A stretch of DNA of 45,614 nucleotides. Source: Actinospica durhamensis. GTDB taxonomy: Bacteria > Actinomycetota > Actinomycetes > Streptomycetales > Catenulisporaceae. A model generated the notes under the pieces. That model searched no databases. It worked only from the letters and a program-made list of their open reading frames with translations, and was not told the origin of the DNA. The stretch spans positions 1 to 45,614 of the forward strand of contig NZ_JAGSOG010000037.1 of NCBI RefSeq assembly GCF_018139695.1. The letters are read 5' to 3'. This document shows positions 24,636 through 33,635 of this stretch, piece by piece (the first letter of the stretch is position 1; every line of letters starts with the position of its first letter). A program made the position numbers and the translations under genes.

Positions 24636-26609
24636 ATGTCGGAACAGGGAGGGACGCGGGAGGAGCCCGCGGTCGGGGGCGAGGTCGCGCAGTGGCTGGC
24701 CGAGCTCGGCGCGCCGCCCGGCTTCGCCCGGACGCTGCGGGCCGAGCTCGGCGCGCAGGCCGAGGAGCTGCTGGCCGAGAATCCGTGGCTGGTACTGGAG
24801 TTCCCGCAGGTGCGGCCGGACTCGGCGGACCTGCTGGCGCGCCGGCTGCTGCGGCTGGGCGGCAAGGAGGAGGCGCTGGCCGACCCGCGCCGCAGCAGGG
24901 CCCTGGTGAGCTGGCTGCTGGCCCGCGCGGCCCGGCGCGGGGACACCGCGGCGGCCGCCGACGCGGTCACGCAGGAACTCAAGGCCCTGGGTGTGCCGGA
25001 CCCGGTCGGGGCGGTGGCGGACGCGGTGGAGAACGGCGCGGCGCTGGTGTTCGCGGACCGGGCGGCGATCCAGGCGGCCCAGGACCGGGCCGCGCGGGCG
25101 GCCGACGAGGACGAGGACGCCGACTTCGAGGCCTTGGACGCCGGGGACGACGACGATCCGGTGGCGATGCTCACCAGCCCGTACACGCTGCTGGCGCTGG
25201 ACCAGTGGGCCTTCCTCGAGCAGTCGGCGGCCGAGGCCGTACAGCGGCTGCTGGCCACCGCCACGCCGCTGGACGGCGAGGCGGTCACGGTGGCCGCGGT
25301 GGAGGCCGTGCCGGGCGGACAGGCCACCATAGAGCGGGTGCGGCGGGTGGTGGAGGCCGTGGCCGAGCAGGGTCTGACCCTGGTGACCGGCGGCTCGGCA
25401 CTGCTGCCCGGACAGGTGGCCGCGGCGTTCCCCGGCGCGGTGCTGGCCAGCCCGAGCCCGGCCGGGCTGCGCGCGCTGGCCGCGGAGGGCTTCGCGGCGC
25501 TGGACCTGCGGGCGCTGGCCGAGCAGGCGCAGTTCTACGCCGAGGCGCCGGTGATCGTGCTCGCGGACGCCCAGCTGATCCCGCTCGAGCTCGGCGCGAA
25601 CCTGCTCGAACTGCTGCCGGACGGCGCGCACCTCGCGCTGTGCGGCGACCCGGCCACCCTGCCCGCCGCGGGCGCCGGGCGGCTGCTGCGGGACCTGCTG
25701 GAGATCGACGACCCCGAGTTCGGCGGCGCGGTCCCCCGGGTCGAGCTCAAGACCCGCCCGAGCGGGCCGCTCACCGCGCTGGTGGAGGCGGTGCGCTACG
25801 GCGGGCTGCCGCCGATGGAGATCCTCGGCGACGGGCAGTCCACCGAAGTGAAGATCATCCCGGTGCGCGACCCGGCCGAGACCAGGCTGCGCACGACTCA
25901 GCTGGTGACCGACTCGATCCCGCGCGCGCTCGGCTTCCAGGGCGCGGACGTGCAGGCCGTCGCCGTGCGCGAGCAGGGCCCGGCCGGCGCCGACGACCTC
26001 AACGCGGCGCTCAAGGAGCGGCTCAACCCGGGGCCGGGCGTGTGCGCCGGACTGGACGCCGGGGACCGGGTGGTGGTGCGCGAGGGCGCGGGCCTGGCCG
26101 AATTCGGGCTGCGCGGCGGCGAGACCGGCACCGTCACCGCGGCCGACGCGCAGGGGCTGACGGTCCGTCTGGACCCGCCGCACGGCGCCGCCCCGCGCGG
26201 GCGCGGACCGAAGCAGGACGGCGCCGAGTCCGTGGAGGCCGCGGAGACCCTCGAGTCCGTCGAAGCCGAAGCCGCCGAGGCGGTGGCGCCCATCCCCGTC
26301 CTCGACCTCGAAGACGGCCCGGCCGAGCCGCGCGAAATCACCCTCGACGCCGTGCAGGCCAGGGGTCTGCGGCACGCCTGGGTGCTGACGCTGCGGGAGG
26401 CGCAGGGCGGGCACTGGCCGGCCGTGGTCGCGGTCTTCGACGGCGGTTCGGCCGCGGCGCTGACCCGGGCCGCGGTGCTCGGCGCGTTCGTGCCCGCCGA
26501 CAGTCACCTCTCGATCGTGCACGGAGCCGGGCGCGCGCTGGCCGAGGCGGTGGAGCAGCGTCCGCACTCCCCCTGCCGCACCCGCCTCGCCCAGGCGGTG
26601 TACAGCTGA
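24636..26609 (+). CDS. RecD-like helicase paralogue with degenerate ATPase motifs
   Basis: 657 residues. The N-terminal ENPWLVLEFPQVRPDSADLLARRL resembles the helix-hairpin-helix entry of RecD2 (NPYRL...GIGFKTAD). After an Asp/Glu-rich linker (about 157-174) comes a RecD-type core. Where Walker A (GGPGTGKT) is expected there is LVTGGSALLPGQ (249-260), without GKT. The Walker B position reads VIVLADAQLI (306-315), with no DE pair. The following LALCGDPATLPAAGAGRLLRDL (334-354) is a clear match to RecD motif III (VGDxDQLPSVGxGxVLxDL). The C-terminal SH3/1B-like region includes LDAGDRVVV. So it looks like a non-hydrolysing scaffold. It overlaps nothing and precedes mtnA by 13 bp. Confidence 0.72.
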   Translation: MSEQGGTREEPAVGGEVAQWLAELGAPPGFARTLRAELGAQAEELLAENPWLVLEFPQVRPDSADLLARRLLRLGGKEEALADPRRSRALVSWLLARAARRGDTAAAADAVTQELKALGVPDPVGAVADAVENGAALVFADRAAIQAAQDRAARAADEDEDADFEALDAGDDDDPVAMLTSPYTLLALDQWAFLEQSAAEAVQRLLATATPLDGEAVTVAAVEAVPGGQATIERVRRVVEAVAEQGLTLVTGGSALLPGQVAAAFPGAVLASPSPAGLRALAAEGFAALDLRALAEQAQFYAEAPVIVLADAQLIPLELGANLLELLPDGAHLALCGDPATLPAAGAGRLLRDLLEIDDPEFGGAVPRVELKTRPSGPLTALVEAVRYGGLPPMEILGDGQSTEVKIIPVRDPAETRLRTTQLVTDSIPRALGFQGADVQAVAVREQGPAGADDLNAALKERLNPGPGVCAGLDAGDRVVVREGAGLAEFGLRGGETGTVTAADAQGLTVRLDPPHGAAPRGRGPKQDGAESVEAAETLESVEAEAAEAVAPIPVLDLEDGPAEPREITLDAVQARGLRHAWVLTLREAQGGHWPAVVAVFDGGSAAALTRAAVLGAFVPADSHLSIVHGAGRALAEAVEQRPHSPCRTRLAQAVYS

Positions 26610-26622
26610 GTGGAGGGACCGA

Positions 26623-27699
26623 GTGAGCGAGCCCGGCGAGCCGAATGAGGTGCGGCCCATGGCGCAGGACGAGGATCTGACGGCGTGTCCGGTGCGGTGG
26701 GCCGACGACGGCCTGCTGCTGATCGACCAGACCCGGCTGCCCGGGGAACTGCGCCGGGTGCTGATCGACGACGTGGACGCGCTGGTCGAGGCGATCCGCA
26801 GCCTGGCCGTGCGCGGCGCCCCGGCGCTGGGCGTGGCCGGGGCCTTCGGCGTGGCGGTCGCGCTGCGCCAGGGCGCCCGCGAGGGCTGGGACCGGGCCGC
26901 GACGCTCGCCGCCGTGGAGCGGATCAGGCACGCCCGGCCGACCGCGGTGAACCTGCGCCGCGGCACCGACCGCGCGGCGGCCCGGCTCGAGGAGGGCGTG
27001 GCCGCAGTGCTCGAAGAAGCCGAGGCGGTGCGGCGCGAGGACGTGGCGGCCAACCGCCGGCTCTCCGAACTCGGCGCGGACTGGCTGCTCGCCCGGGCCG
27101 GCCACGACCGGCCGCTCAGGCTGCTGACGCACTGCAACGCGGGCGCGCTGGCCACAGCGGGCTGGGGCACGGCGCTGGGCGTGGTGCGCGAGCTGCACCG
27201 GCGCGGCCGGGTGGAGCTGGTCTACGTGGACGAGACCAGGCCGCTGCTGCAGGGTGCGCGCCTGACGGCGTGGGAGCTCGCGCAGGAGGGCATCGCGCAC
27301 GTGGTGCAGGTGGACGGCGCCGCCGCGAGCACCATCCTGTATCAGGGTGTGGACGCCGCGGTGGTCGGCGCGGACCGGATCGCGGCGAACGGCGACACCG
27401 CCAACAAGATCGGCACCCTCGGCGTCGCACTGGCCTGCGCCCACGCCGGAATACCGTTCCTCGTCGCCGCCCCCACCACGACGGTGGACCCGGACACGCC
27501 GGACGGCGCCGCCATCCCCATCGAACTGCGCGCCCCGCACGAGGTGACCGGCCCGGATGCGGACGAGCGCTCGCCCGGCTTCAACCCGGCCTTCGACGTG
27601 ACCCCCGGCTCGCTGGTCAGTGCCCTGGTGACGGAACGCGGCGTGGCCGAGGTCAGCCGGGGCGAGCTGCCGGGAAAGCTGTGGGGCACGCCCGCGTAG
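26623..27699 (+). CDS. mtnA: S-methyl-5-thioribose-1-phosphate isomerase MtnA
   Basis: Methionine-salvage enzyme converting MTR-1-P to MTRu-1-P; eIF2B-alpha fold. Catalytic Cys171 lies in LLTHCNAGAL and Asp251 in VVGADRIAANGDTANKIGT; VRGAPALGVAGAFG and YVDETRPLLQGARLTAWEL are family blocks. Length 358 residues. The GTG start at 26623 follows GGAGGGACC; an ATG at residue 13 is the alternative. No other mtn genes are near, which leaves the rest of the pathway elsewhere. It sits in an apparent operon with the RecD-like gene and the aldo/keto reductase, and is convergent with the peroxidase 18 bp away. Confidence 0.95.
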   Translation: MSEPGEPNEVRPMAQDEDLTACPVRWADDGLLLIDQTRLPGELRRVLIDDVDALVEAIRSLAVRGAPALGVAGAFGVAVALRQGAREGWDRAATLAAVERIRHARPTAVNLRRGTDRAAARLEEGVAAVLEEAEAVRREDVAANRRLSELGADWLLARAGHDRPLRLLTHCNAGALATAGWGTALGVVRELHRRGRVELVYVDETRPLLQGARLTAWELAQEGIAHVVQVDGAAASTILYQGVDAAVVGADRIAANGDTANKIGTLGVALACAHAGIPFLVAAPTTTVDPDTPDGAAIPIELRAPHEVTGPDADERSPGFNPAFDVTPGSLVSALVTERGVAEVSRGELPGKLWGTPA

Positions 27700-27717
27700 C
27701 CTCATAGGCGGCGACGG

Positions 27718-30063
27718 TCAGCCCAGATTCACCCACTGGCCGAGCGCCCGGTCCTCGCCGACCAGGGTGTCGGTGTGCCGGGCGCCGTCCGCGATGGAGA
27801 CGGTGCGCACCCCGTCGCGGTGGAAGACCCAGAAGTGGCTCTTGCCCGCCGCGCGCTGCAGGGCGGGCACCGGCAGGAACGCGTCGACCTTGTCGATGCC
27901 GGCGAGCGAGGACCACGTGGTCAGCTCGGCGTCGGCGCGGACCAGGGTGTCGGTGTGCTGCGTTCCGTCGGCGACGGAGATGATCCGGTGCAGCTGCCGC
28001 TCGCTTCCACCCGCGGCCGCCGGCGTGTGGAAGACCCAGTACAGGCTCTCGCCCCCGACGCGCTGCCGGTCCGGAACCGGCAGGACGGCGTCGAGGTGGG
28101 CGACGCCCTGGAGCGAGCGCCACCCGGACAGCGCCCGGTCGGCCTCCTCGAGCGCGCTGACGTGCCGCTCGCCGTCCGCGATCGAGATGGTGCGGCACAG
28201 CTGCGTTCCGCCTGTGGTGTGGAAGATCCAGTACCAGCTCTTGCCGCCGACCCGTTGCCGGTCCGGAACCGGCAGGACGGCGTCGACGCGTCGCACTCCG
28301 GCCAGCGCGGGCCAGTTCGCGAGGTCGTCGCTCGGGCGCAGGACCAGGTCGGTGCTCTCCTCGTCGTCGCGTACGACGATGCCGCGCTGACGGTCCTGCT
28401 GGAAGAGCCAGTACCGGCTGACCCCGCCGACGCGGTACTGGTCCGGGACCGCGACGATCTCGTCGATGCGCGCCGTCGTCGGCGTGTGTCCGTCCAGCCG
28501 CCCCTCGGCCAGGGCTTTGAGGGTGCTGATGGAGGGCGCGAAGGCGTAGACGGCTCCCTCGGTGCGCACGAAGCGGCGCAGGGCGAGCGGGGTGCTCTGG
28601 CGTCCGGTGCCCTCGGAGTTCGCGCTCTCGTACCGGATGAGGCCGTCGTTGAGCGCCGGACCGCCCTCGTCGGACTCGGGCAGCCGGCCGCTGATCATGG
28701 CGTCGGGCCCGGGCCGGTGCTCGCGTCCCGGCGGGAAGTCGCTCGTGTTGACCCAGGCCTTCTGGATGAACTCGAACTGCTCCACCAGGTCCGCCTGGTA
28801 GCTGACGAACAGCAGCCCGCGGGCGGCGTCGGGCCCCCCGGCGGTGCCGCGCGCCGGGTCGAAGGGCTGGCCGTAGGGGGCGCCGCGCCGGATGATGCGG
28901 CGCGCGTCCATGAACTGCTCCGGCACCGGTTCGCCGTCGAGCAGGCCGTCGCGCGGGGCGCACTGGCGCAGGTGCGAGAACAGCGGCGTCTTGAGCCCGT
29001 CCGGGTCGTCGCGGTAGCTGATGTCGTTGTCGGAGGTGGCGGCGCGGTCGTTGACCGGGTCGTGCGTCGGGCACTTGTGCACGGGCGCGCCGGAACGCCA
29101 CCGGCCCACCATGCGGGCCGCGAGCCACTCGACGGTCGCGCCCTGCGGCACCAGGTTCTTGCCGCGCTTGAGCACCTGGAGCTGGTCGCCGACCTGGGCC
29201 CACCAGCCGGGCACGTCCTGCGCGAGGCGGCGGATGACCTGGAACGACCCGTCGTTCATCCACGGCGGGACGGCCTCGGCCGGAAACCGCCTGCGGTCGC
29301 CCTCGAGCTGCACCCGGGGGCGGCCGATCAGGAACTCGCCGGGCGGGATCAGCCGCGTGCCCGGGTGCTTCCTGACGTACCCGGGGCGCTGCGGGTCCTC
29401 CTCGTCGAAGCCGCGGACCCCGGGCTCGCTCACCCCGTCCTTGAAGCCGAAGTGCTCCTTGCCCCGCCGCTCGCCGGTCAGCGTCGCGGCGTTCTGCTGG
29501 AACACCAGCAGCGCGGCGGCGCGGGTGGCCGCCTCGCGCTGCTCGTCGATCGCCTGCTGCAGCCCCTCGGCGGTGTCGGAGGCGAGGGTGAGCACGGCGT
29601 GCACGGCGCGGCCCTGTTCATGCCCGAACAGCCACCGGTCGGTGGCGCTGTCCTCGATGTCGCCGAGGGCTCGGGCCCGCGCGGCGGCGCCGTGGACGAA
29701 CGCCTCGAGCGTGGTGCCCGTGGGCACGGCGGGCAGCGGATCCGCCCGGCCGCTCAGCAGCCGCAGGCCGGGATAGGTGAGGCTGACGCCGAGCCAGGTG
29801 GCGTTCAGCGCCTCGGGATCGTCGCCGCCCGAGGTCCGCCGCGCCTGGCTGAACCTCTCGTTGAACGCGGCGACCTGCCGGGTCGTGGCGATCCGCGGGG
29901 CGAGCTCGGCGAGCCAGGAGCGCGCCCGCGCCGCGTCCTCGAACTGCAGGAACAGCAGCGAGACGTGGTCCTTCTTGAAGCCGGCCAGGATGTCGCCCTG
30001 GATGTCGGCGCTCTCGCGCAGCGGCAGGGCCCCGGGCCCGGTCACGGTGGCGCTGCTGGTCAT
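27718..30063 (-). CDS. DyP-type peroxidase fused to four hemopexin-like repeats
   Basis: 781 residues. Residues about 15-520 are a DyP-type haem peroxidase: GFKDG (206-210, catalytic Asp209), proximal His364 in TPLFSHLRQCAPRDG, RRIIRRGAPYG (389-398) with the distal Arg, and LLFVSYQADLVEQFEFIQ. From about 530 to the end, four repeats of about 57-69 residues each begin like VDAVLPVPDRQRVGG, continue YW(I/V)FH and end in W-x-x-L-(A/Q)-G. This is the layout of a hemopexin-type four-bladed propeller. No Sec or Tat signal is visible at the N-terminus, unlike Tat-exported DyPs. GGAG precedes the ATG. It lies 108 bp downstream of a copper-radical oxidase on the same strand. Confidence 0.85.
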   Translation of the reverse strand: MTSSATVTGPGALPLRESADIQGDILAGFKKDHVSLLFLQFEDAARARSWLAELAPRIATTRQVAAFNERFSQARRTSGGDDPEALNATWLGVSLTYPGLRLLSGRADPLPAVPTGTTLEAFVHGAAARARALGDIEDSATDRWLFGHEQGRAVHAVLTLASDTAEGLQQAIDEQREAATRAAALLVFQQNAATLTGERRGKEHFGFKDGVSEPGVRGFDEEDPQRPGYVRKHPGTRLIPPGEFLIGRPRVQLEGDRRRFPAEAVPPWMNDGSFQVIRRLAQDVPGWWAQVGDQLQVLKRGKNLVPQGATVEWLAARMVGRWRSGAPVHKCPTHDPVNDRAATSDNDISYRDDPDGLKTPLFSHLRQCAPRDGLLDGEPVPEQFMDARRIIRRGAPYGQPFDPARGTAGGPDAARGLLFVSYQADLVEQFEFIQKAWVNTSDFPPGREHRPGPDAMISGRLPESDEGGPALNDGLIRYESANSEGTGRQSTPLALRRFVRTEGAVYAFAPSISTLKALAEGRLDGHTPTTARIDEIVAVPDQYRVGGVSRYWLFQQDRQRGIVVRDDEESTDLVLRPSDDLANWPALAGVRRVDAVLPVPDRQRVGGKSWYWIFHTTGGTQLCRTISIADGERHVSALEEADRALSGWRSLQGVAHLDAVLPVPDRQRVGGESLYWVFHTPAAAGGSERQLHRIISVADGTQHTDTLVRADAELTTWSSLAGIDKVDAFLPVPALQRAAGKSHFWVFHRDGVRTVSIADGARHTDTLVGEDRALGQWVNLG

Positions 30064-30139
30064 GGCTGTGCTCCGCGGAGGTAGGCGGTCGTAGAGAGGG
30101 ACGGGGACGGCCGTCGTGCGGCGGCCGCCCCCGGAGCTG

Positions 30140-30159
30140 GACCGCAGAGGTCTGCGGTC
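30140..30159. terminator. Hairpin between oxidase and peroxidase genes
   Basis: GACCGCAG-AGGT-CTGCGGTC, 8-bp perfect stem with a 4-nt loop, 12 nt downstream of the oxidase stop. It may terminate or attenuate transcription into the peroxidase gene. Confidence 0.5.
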
Positions 30160-30171
30160 AGACGCCTGAAC

Positions 30172-31941
30172 TCAGGCCTCGGGGTCGAGGTGGACCCACT
30201 TGGCGATGCTGGGCACGCCCTTCGCGTCGAGCAGGAAGAGCATGTAGTACCCGGGCGGGGCGGCCTGGGCCGACTCGGGCGACTTGAGCAGCAGCTGGTT
30301 GCGGGCGGTGTTGACGATCGGCACCTCGAGGTAGCGCTGGCTGGTGTCCACCGAGTGGGTGGAGGTGATCGGCGCGACCAGGACGGCCTTGGTGATCCCG
30401 GTGCTCGGGGTCCCGACCGAGAAGTACTGGTTGTAGCCCACCGGGTGCGCGGGCACCGAGGTCAGCTCCGGGCGCGGGCCCTTGAACAGGTAGGCGGGCT
30501 CGTAGATCTCGATGGTGCCGTTCACGGCCCGGTTGTTGATGTCCGGGTTGTTGGCCAGCTCCTGCAGCTCGTCGCCGGTCACCATGATCCGGCCGTCCGG
30601 CAGCAGCACCGCGTTGGAGTGGTAGCCGCGCGGCAGCCGCTCGGCCGGGCCCAGGGTCCACTTGCCCGCGGCGTCGCGCATCTCGACCTGGCGGTACTTC
30701 AGGATCGAGTTCGGGTTGAGGTCGCCGAAGCCGTAGTTGCGGATCCCGTACGAGCCGTTGAGCGTGATCAGCGTGCCGTCGGGCAGGATCAGCGTGTCGT
30801 CCATGTTGCGGCCGAACGCGCGCGGGGTGCTCTTGGTCCACCGGCCGCCCGAGAACAGGTAGGTGTTCGGGTCGTCCTTGTCGCCGCCGAGGATGAGCAC
30901 GGAGTCCGGGCCCTTGGTGCCGTTCGGCAGCGCGACGGCCGAACCGTACTCGCGCATCCCGCCGTCCGGGCGGTTGGGCAGCTGCGTGCGCGCCTGCGTC
31001 TTCGGGTCGAACGCGTACTGCTGGTCCGCGTCCCGGCCGAAGGCGTAGACCTTGCCGTCGTTGAGCGAGAACAGGTGCGGGTAGTCCATCCGGAAGGGCG
31101 CCTGCGACCCCTTCCACACCTCGCTCGGGTTGCCCTCGGTGTAGTCCTCGCCGAGCGGCACCGGCGAGCCGCTCGCCGGGAACTGCTCGATCAGCGGCGT
31201 GGCGGTGCCCCAGCCCAGCTCGGTCTGACCGGACATGACCAGCTCCCGGCCCTCGGCGGTCTCCACCGCGCTCGGGTACCAGCGGCCGACCGCCATGTCC
31301 TTCTGGCTGAGCCACTTCTCGTGCCAGGGGTCGAAGACCATGACGAACTTGGCCCCGGCGCCGTTGTTGCCGCCGAAGTTGCCGCCGAAGACCGCGACCA
31401 TGCCGTTGGGCAGGTAGGCGTGGCCGGCGCAGAACAGCGGCGCCGGGCGCGGCTGGTTGAGCCCGTCCGGCAGGTCGACGATGGGCGGCGGCACCGCCTT
31501 GAACGCGTTCAGGCCGGTGCCCAGGCTCGGGTCCCACAGGTAGGCGCGCCCGGCGTTCTCCTTGCCGATGGTCTGGGTCGGCGCGGGCTCCTGCTGCGGG
31601 TTGTCGGTGACGCGCTCGAACGAGAAAATCAGCACCTTGCCGGTCGGCAGCAGCGCGATGTGGTCGCCGAAGTCGGGCGAGGAGAAGTAGTCGGTGAACC
31701 GGCCGTACTTGGCCAGGTCGGTGAACTGGGCGTTGAGCGAGGCCTGCGAATCGGTCAGGGTCTTGAGCCGCAGCGCGCGGATCGGGTCCGGGTAGCCCGC
31801 GTCGCGCACCATCGGCGAACCGGGGTGGGCCGGATGGGCGGCGGCGTGCGCCGGGGCGGCGGCGACCGCAGCGGACAGGGTCGCAGTCGTGGTCAGGGCG
31901 AGGGCGGCGCGGGCGAACGCCGCAGGCAGTCTGCGTGGCAT
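30172..31941 (-). CDS. Secreted galactose-oxidase-like copper-radical oxidase (GlxA/glyoxal oxidase type)
   Basis: 589 residues with a Sec signal (MPRRLPAAFARAALALTTTA, cleavage near AHA at about 31-33). A seven-bladed Kelch-type core and a C-terminal DUF1929 domain follow. All expected active-site residues can be placed: Cys171 (LFCAGH) and Tyr222 (GRWYPS) for the Cys-Tyr radical cofactor, axial Tyr440 with ligand His441 (RGYHSNAVLLPDG), and His529 (STHSVDTSQR). Such enzymes oxidise alcohols or aldehydes with O2 and release H2O2; in Streptomyces GlxA acts on a cell-wall-associated glycan during hyphal development. The ATG at 31939-31941 gives the signal peptide; GGAG lies about 10 nt upstream. 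It is the first gene of a probable two-gene unit with the DyP peroxidase. Confidence 0.9.
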   Translation of the reverse strand: MPRRLPAAFARAALALTTTATLSAAVAAAPAHAAAHPAHPGSPMVRDAGYPDPIRALRLKTLTDSQASLNAQFTDLAKYGRFTDYFSSPDFGDHIALLPTGKVLIFSFERVTDNPQQEPAPTQTIGKENAGRAYLWDPSLGTGLNAFKAVPPPIVDLPDGLNQPRPAPLFCAGHAYLPNGMVAVFGGNFGGNNGAGAKFVMVFDPWHEKWLSQKDMAVGRWYPSAVETAEGRELVMSGQTELGWGTATPLIEQFPASGSPVPLGEDYTEGNPSEVWKGSQAPFRMDYPHLFSLNDGKVYAFGRDADQQYAFDPKTQARTQLPNRPDGGMREYGSAVALPNGTKGPDSVLILGGDKDDPNTYLFSGGRWTKSTPRAFGRNMDDTLILPDGTLITLNGSYGIRNYGFGDLNPNSILKYRQVEMRDAAGKWTLGPAERLPRGYHSNAVLLPDGRIMVTGDELQELANNPDINNRAVNGTIEIYEPAYLFKGPRPELTSVPAHPVGYNQYFSVGTPSTGITKAVLVAPITSTHSVDTSQRYLEVPIVNTARNQLLLKSPESAQAAPPGYYMLFLLDAKGVPSIAKWVHLDPEA

Positions 31942-32094
31942 AGCAGTGACACTCCAGGGTTGGTATGTGACTGCTGTTATCGAAGCAGCTGAAGTGACGA
32001 ATGTGATGCAGACACGCGTGGCGGAGAGCCGGTTTCGCCGGGGATCATGGTCCAATGGCGCCGCAAACCGGTCCGACGAAGTAAGGAACCTCAA

Positions 32095-32493
32095 ATGGCC
32101 AGTGCCGCCCGCCTCACCCTCACCGCAGCCACGGCCCTGCTCGCCGCCGCGGCCGCCGCCCCCGCGCACGCCGCGGCCGTCCACACGGACTTCACCCCGC
32201 GCGCGATCATCGGGGCGAACATCGCCCGGGGCGCCGACGGCACCGAGCGCACGGTGATGTGCCCGCCGGAGGAGAGTGTGCTCGGCGGCGGCTTCACCGT
32301 CTCCGCCCCGGCCGGCCGGACCCTGTCCCACGCCCCCGACGACGTCATCACCAGCCGCCCCACCTCGGACGCCACCGGTTGGATCGTGGCCGTGCGCAAG
32401 ACGCTCGAGTCGGGCGCGCACGCCGCCGCGATCCCCGCTGACCTGTCCGTCGAGGCCGTGTGCACCGAAGGGGAGACCTCACCCGGCGCGTGA
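32095..32493 (+). CDS. Small secreted protein, unrecognised
   Basis: 132 residues. A strong Sec signal peptide (MASAARLTLTAATALLAAAA, cleavage near AHAAA at about 27) precedes a mature chain of about 105 residues with TVMCPPEESVLGGGFTVSAP and a second Cys near the C-terminus (VEAVCTEGE), possibly a disulphide. The glycine-rich ESVLGGGF segment resembles small secreted actinobacterial beta proteins. AAGGA precedes the ATG at 32095. It is divergent from the copper oxidase (153 bp), so shared regulation is possible. No function assigned. Confidence 0.7.
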   Translation: MASAARLTLTAATALLAAAAAAPAHAAAVHTDFTPRAIIGANIARGADGTERTVMCPPEESVLGGGFTVSAPAGRTLSHAPDDVITSRPTSDATGWIVAVRKTLESGAHAAAIPADLSVEAVCTEGETSPGA

Positions 32494-32673
32494 GCCGGGG
32501 CTTCGGGGCCGCCGAGGCCGACCGCCGCCGTCCGCCACCGCGCCGACCTGGCGCGGGTGCGGGCGGCGCGGCACATCACGGCCCCGCGATCGTCCATACT
32601 CGGAGCGATCCGAGCGTCATACCGTCATACGAGTCGGCCCGTACGTGAAAACCGAGCCGACCGGATCCGGAGC

Positions 32674-33372
32674 TCAGCTGAGCAGCGTGTCCTCGGTCTC
32701 GAGCTCCTCGTCGTCCTCTTCGTCGTCCTCGTCCACCTCGTCGTCCTCGTCCTCGTCGAGCACGTCGTCGCGGTAGAGCAGCTGCTCCTCGTCGACCTCG
32801 GAGAACGGGTCGTCATGCCAGCCCACGACACCCTCGGGGTCGGCCGCCACCACCCACATCGTGGAGTCCGCGGGCTGCAGGCCGAGCTCCTCGGCGCGGT
32901 AGGCGATCTCGTCGGCGTCGTAGGCGTCGAAGATGTCGAGCAGCGCGCTGCGGGTGGTGGCCGTGTCCGGGTCCACACCCTCGGCCGCCGCGCGGGCCGC
33001 CGTGGCGAGCGCGTCGGGGTCGGCCACCAGGTAGTCCCGGCGGATGAAGACCGACAGCGCCTCGATCTCGTCGGGGCCGGCGTAGTCCGGCGGCGCCTCC
33101 GTCATGACCTCGAACGGGGTCACCTCGTCGTGGACGGCGTAGAGCAGCTCGTCGTACGCCTCGGCGGCGGCCGCGAGCGCGTCGAAGGCCTCGAGCACGG
33201 CCGGGTCGAGCTCGTCCACCCGTGCCTCCACCGCGCGCAGGTGCGCGTCGATGGCGGCCTTGAGCGTCTCCGCGGCCTGGCGGACCTCGGCTGCGGTGGC
33301 GGTGCCCGCGGGAATGGCGACGGGCGGCGTGGCGATCGGCGGCTGTGTGACGGACGGCGGCGTCTCAGGCAT
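32674..33372 (-). CDS. Hypothetical acidic protein
   Basis: 232 residues. The N-terminus is Pro/Thr-rich (MPETPPSVTQPPIATPP), followed by a mostly helical region (AAEVRQAAETLKAAIDAHLRAV) and a globular part with VFIRRDYLVADPD and MWVVAADPEGVVGWHDDPF. It ends in about 28 residues that are almost all Asp/Glu. No membrane segment. The ATG at 33370-33372 is preceded by TACCGT 6 nt upstream, indicating a leaderless mRNA. I do not recognise a characterised family; it looks like a conserved actinobacterial cytosolic protein. Confidence 0.72.
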   Translation of the reverse strand: MPETPPSVTQPPIATPPVAIPAGTATAAEVRQAAETLKAAIDAHLRAVEARVDELDPAVLEAFDALAAAAEAYDELLYAVHDEVTPFEVMTEAPPDYAGPDEIEALSVFIRRDYLVADPDALATAARAAAEGVDPDTATTRSALLDIFDAYDADEIAYRAEELGLQPADSTMWVVAADPEGVVGWHDDPFSEVDEEQLLYRDDVLDEDEDDEVDEDDEEDDEELETEDTLLS

Positions 33373-33378
33373 GGCACG

Positions 33379-33384
33379 ACGGTA
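33379..33384 (-). promoter_or_regulatory. -10 element, leaderless promoter of the acidic protein gene
   Basis: TACCGT, 6 nt before the ATG at 33372. The rest of the 263-bp gap to the DUF3817 gene holds only a plus-strand TACCCT hexamer (33568-33573), the likely DUF3817 promoter. Confidence 0.45.
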
Positions 33385-33635
33385 TCCGACCGACGTGTCT
33401 GTTGGCACCTCGAATGGCGCGCCGACATCGCGCCCGTCCGTCCGGCGTGCCTGCGCGGGCCGCCACCGGGCCGCCCGCCCCGCCCGCGCGGACCCGGCCC
33501 CTGGCCGGTCGGAGCGGCCAGGGGCCCACCGCCACCCCCTGGCGCGGGCGGGGTACGGGCGTGGCGTTACCCTGCTGAGCGGAGAAAGTTCCGCCTGCCC
33601 GCACGCCCGATCGCACGCACCGAGGTTCGCCCGTC

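Noticed and set aside
32494-32673. Small RNA or gene between the small secreted protein and the acidic protein
   Set aside because: I saw only a somewhat lower GC content and short imperfect repeats; no hairpin with a terminator and no plausible ORF.
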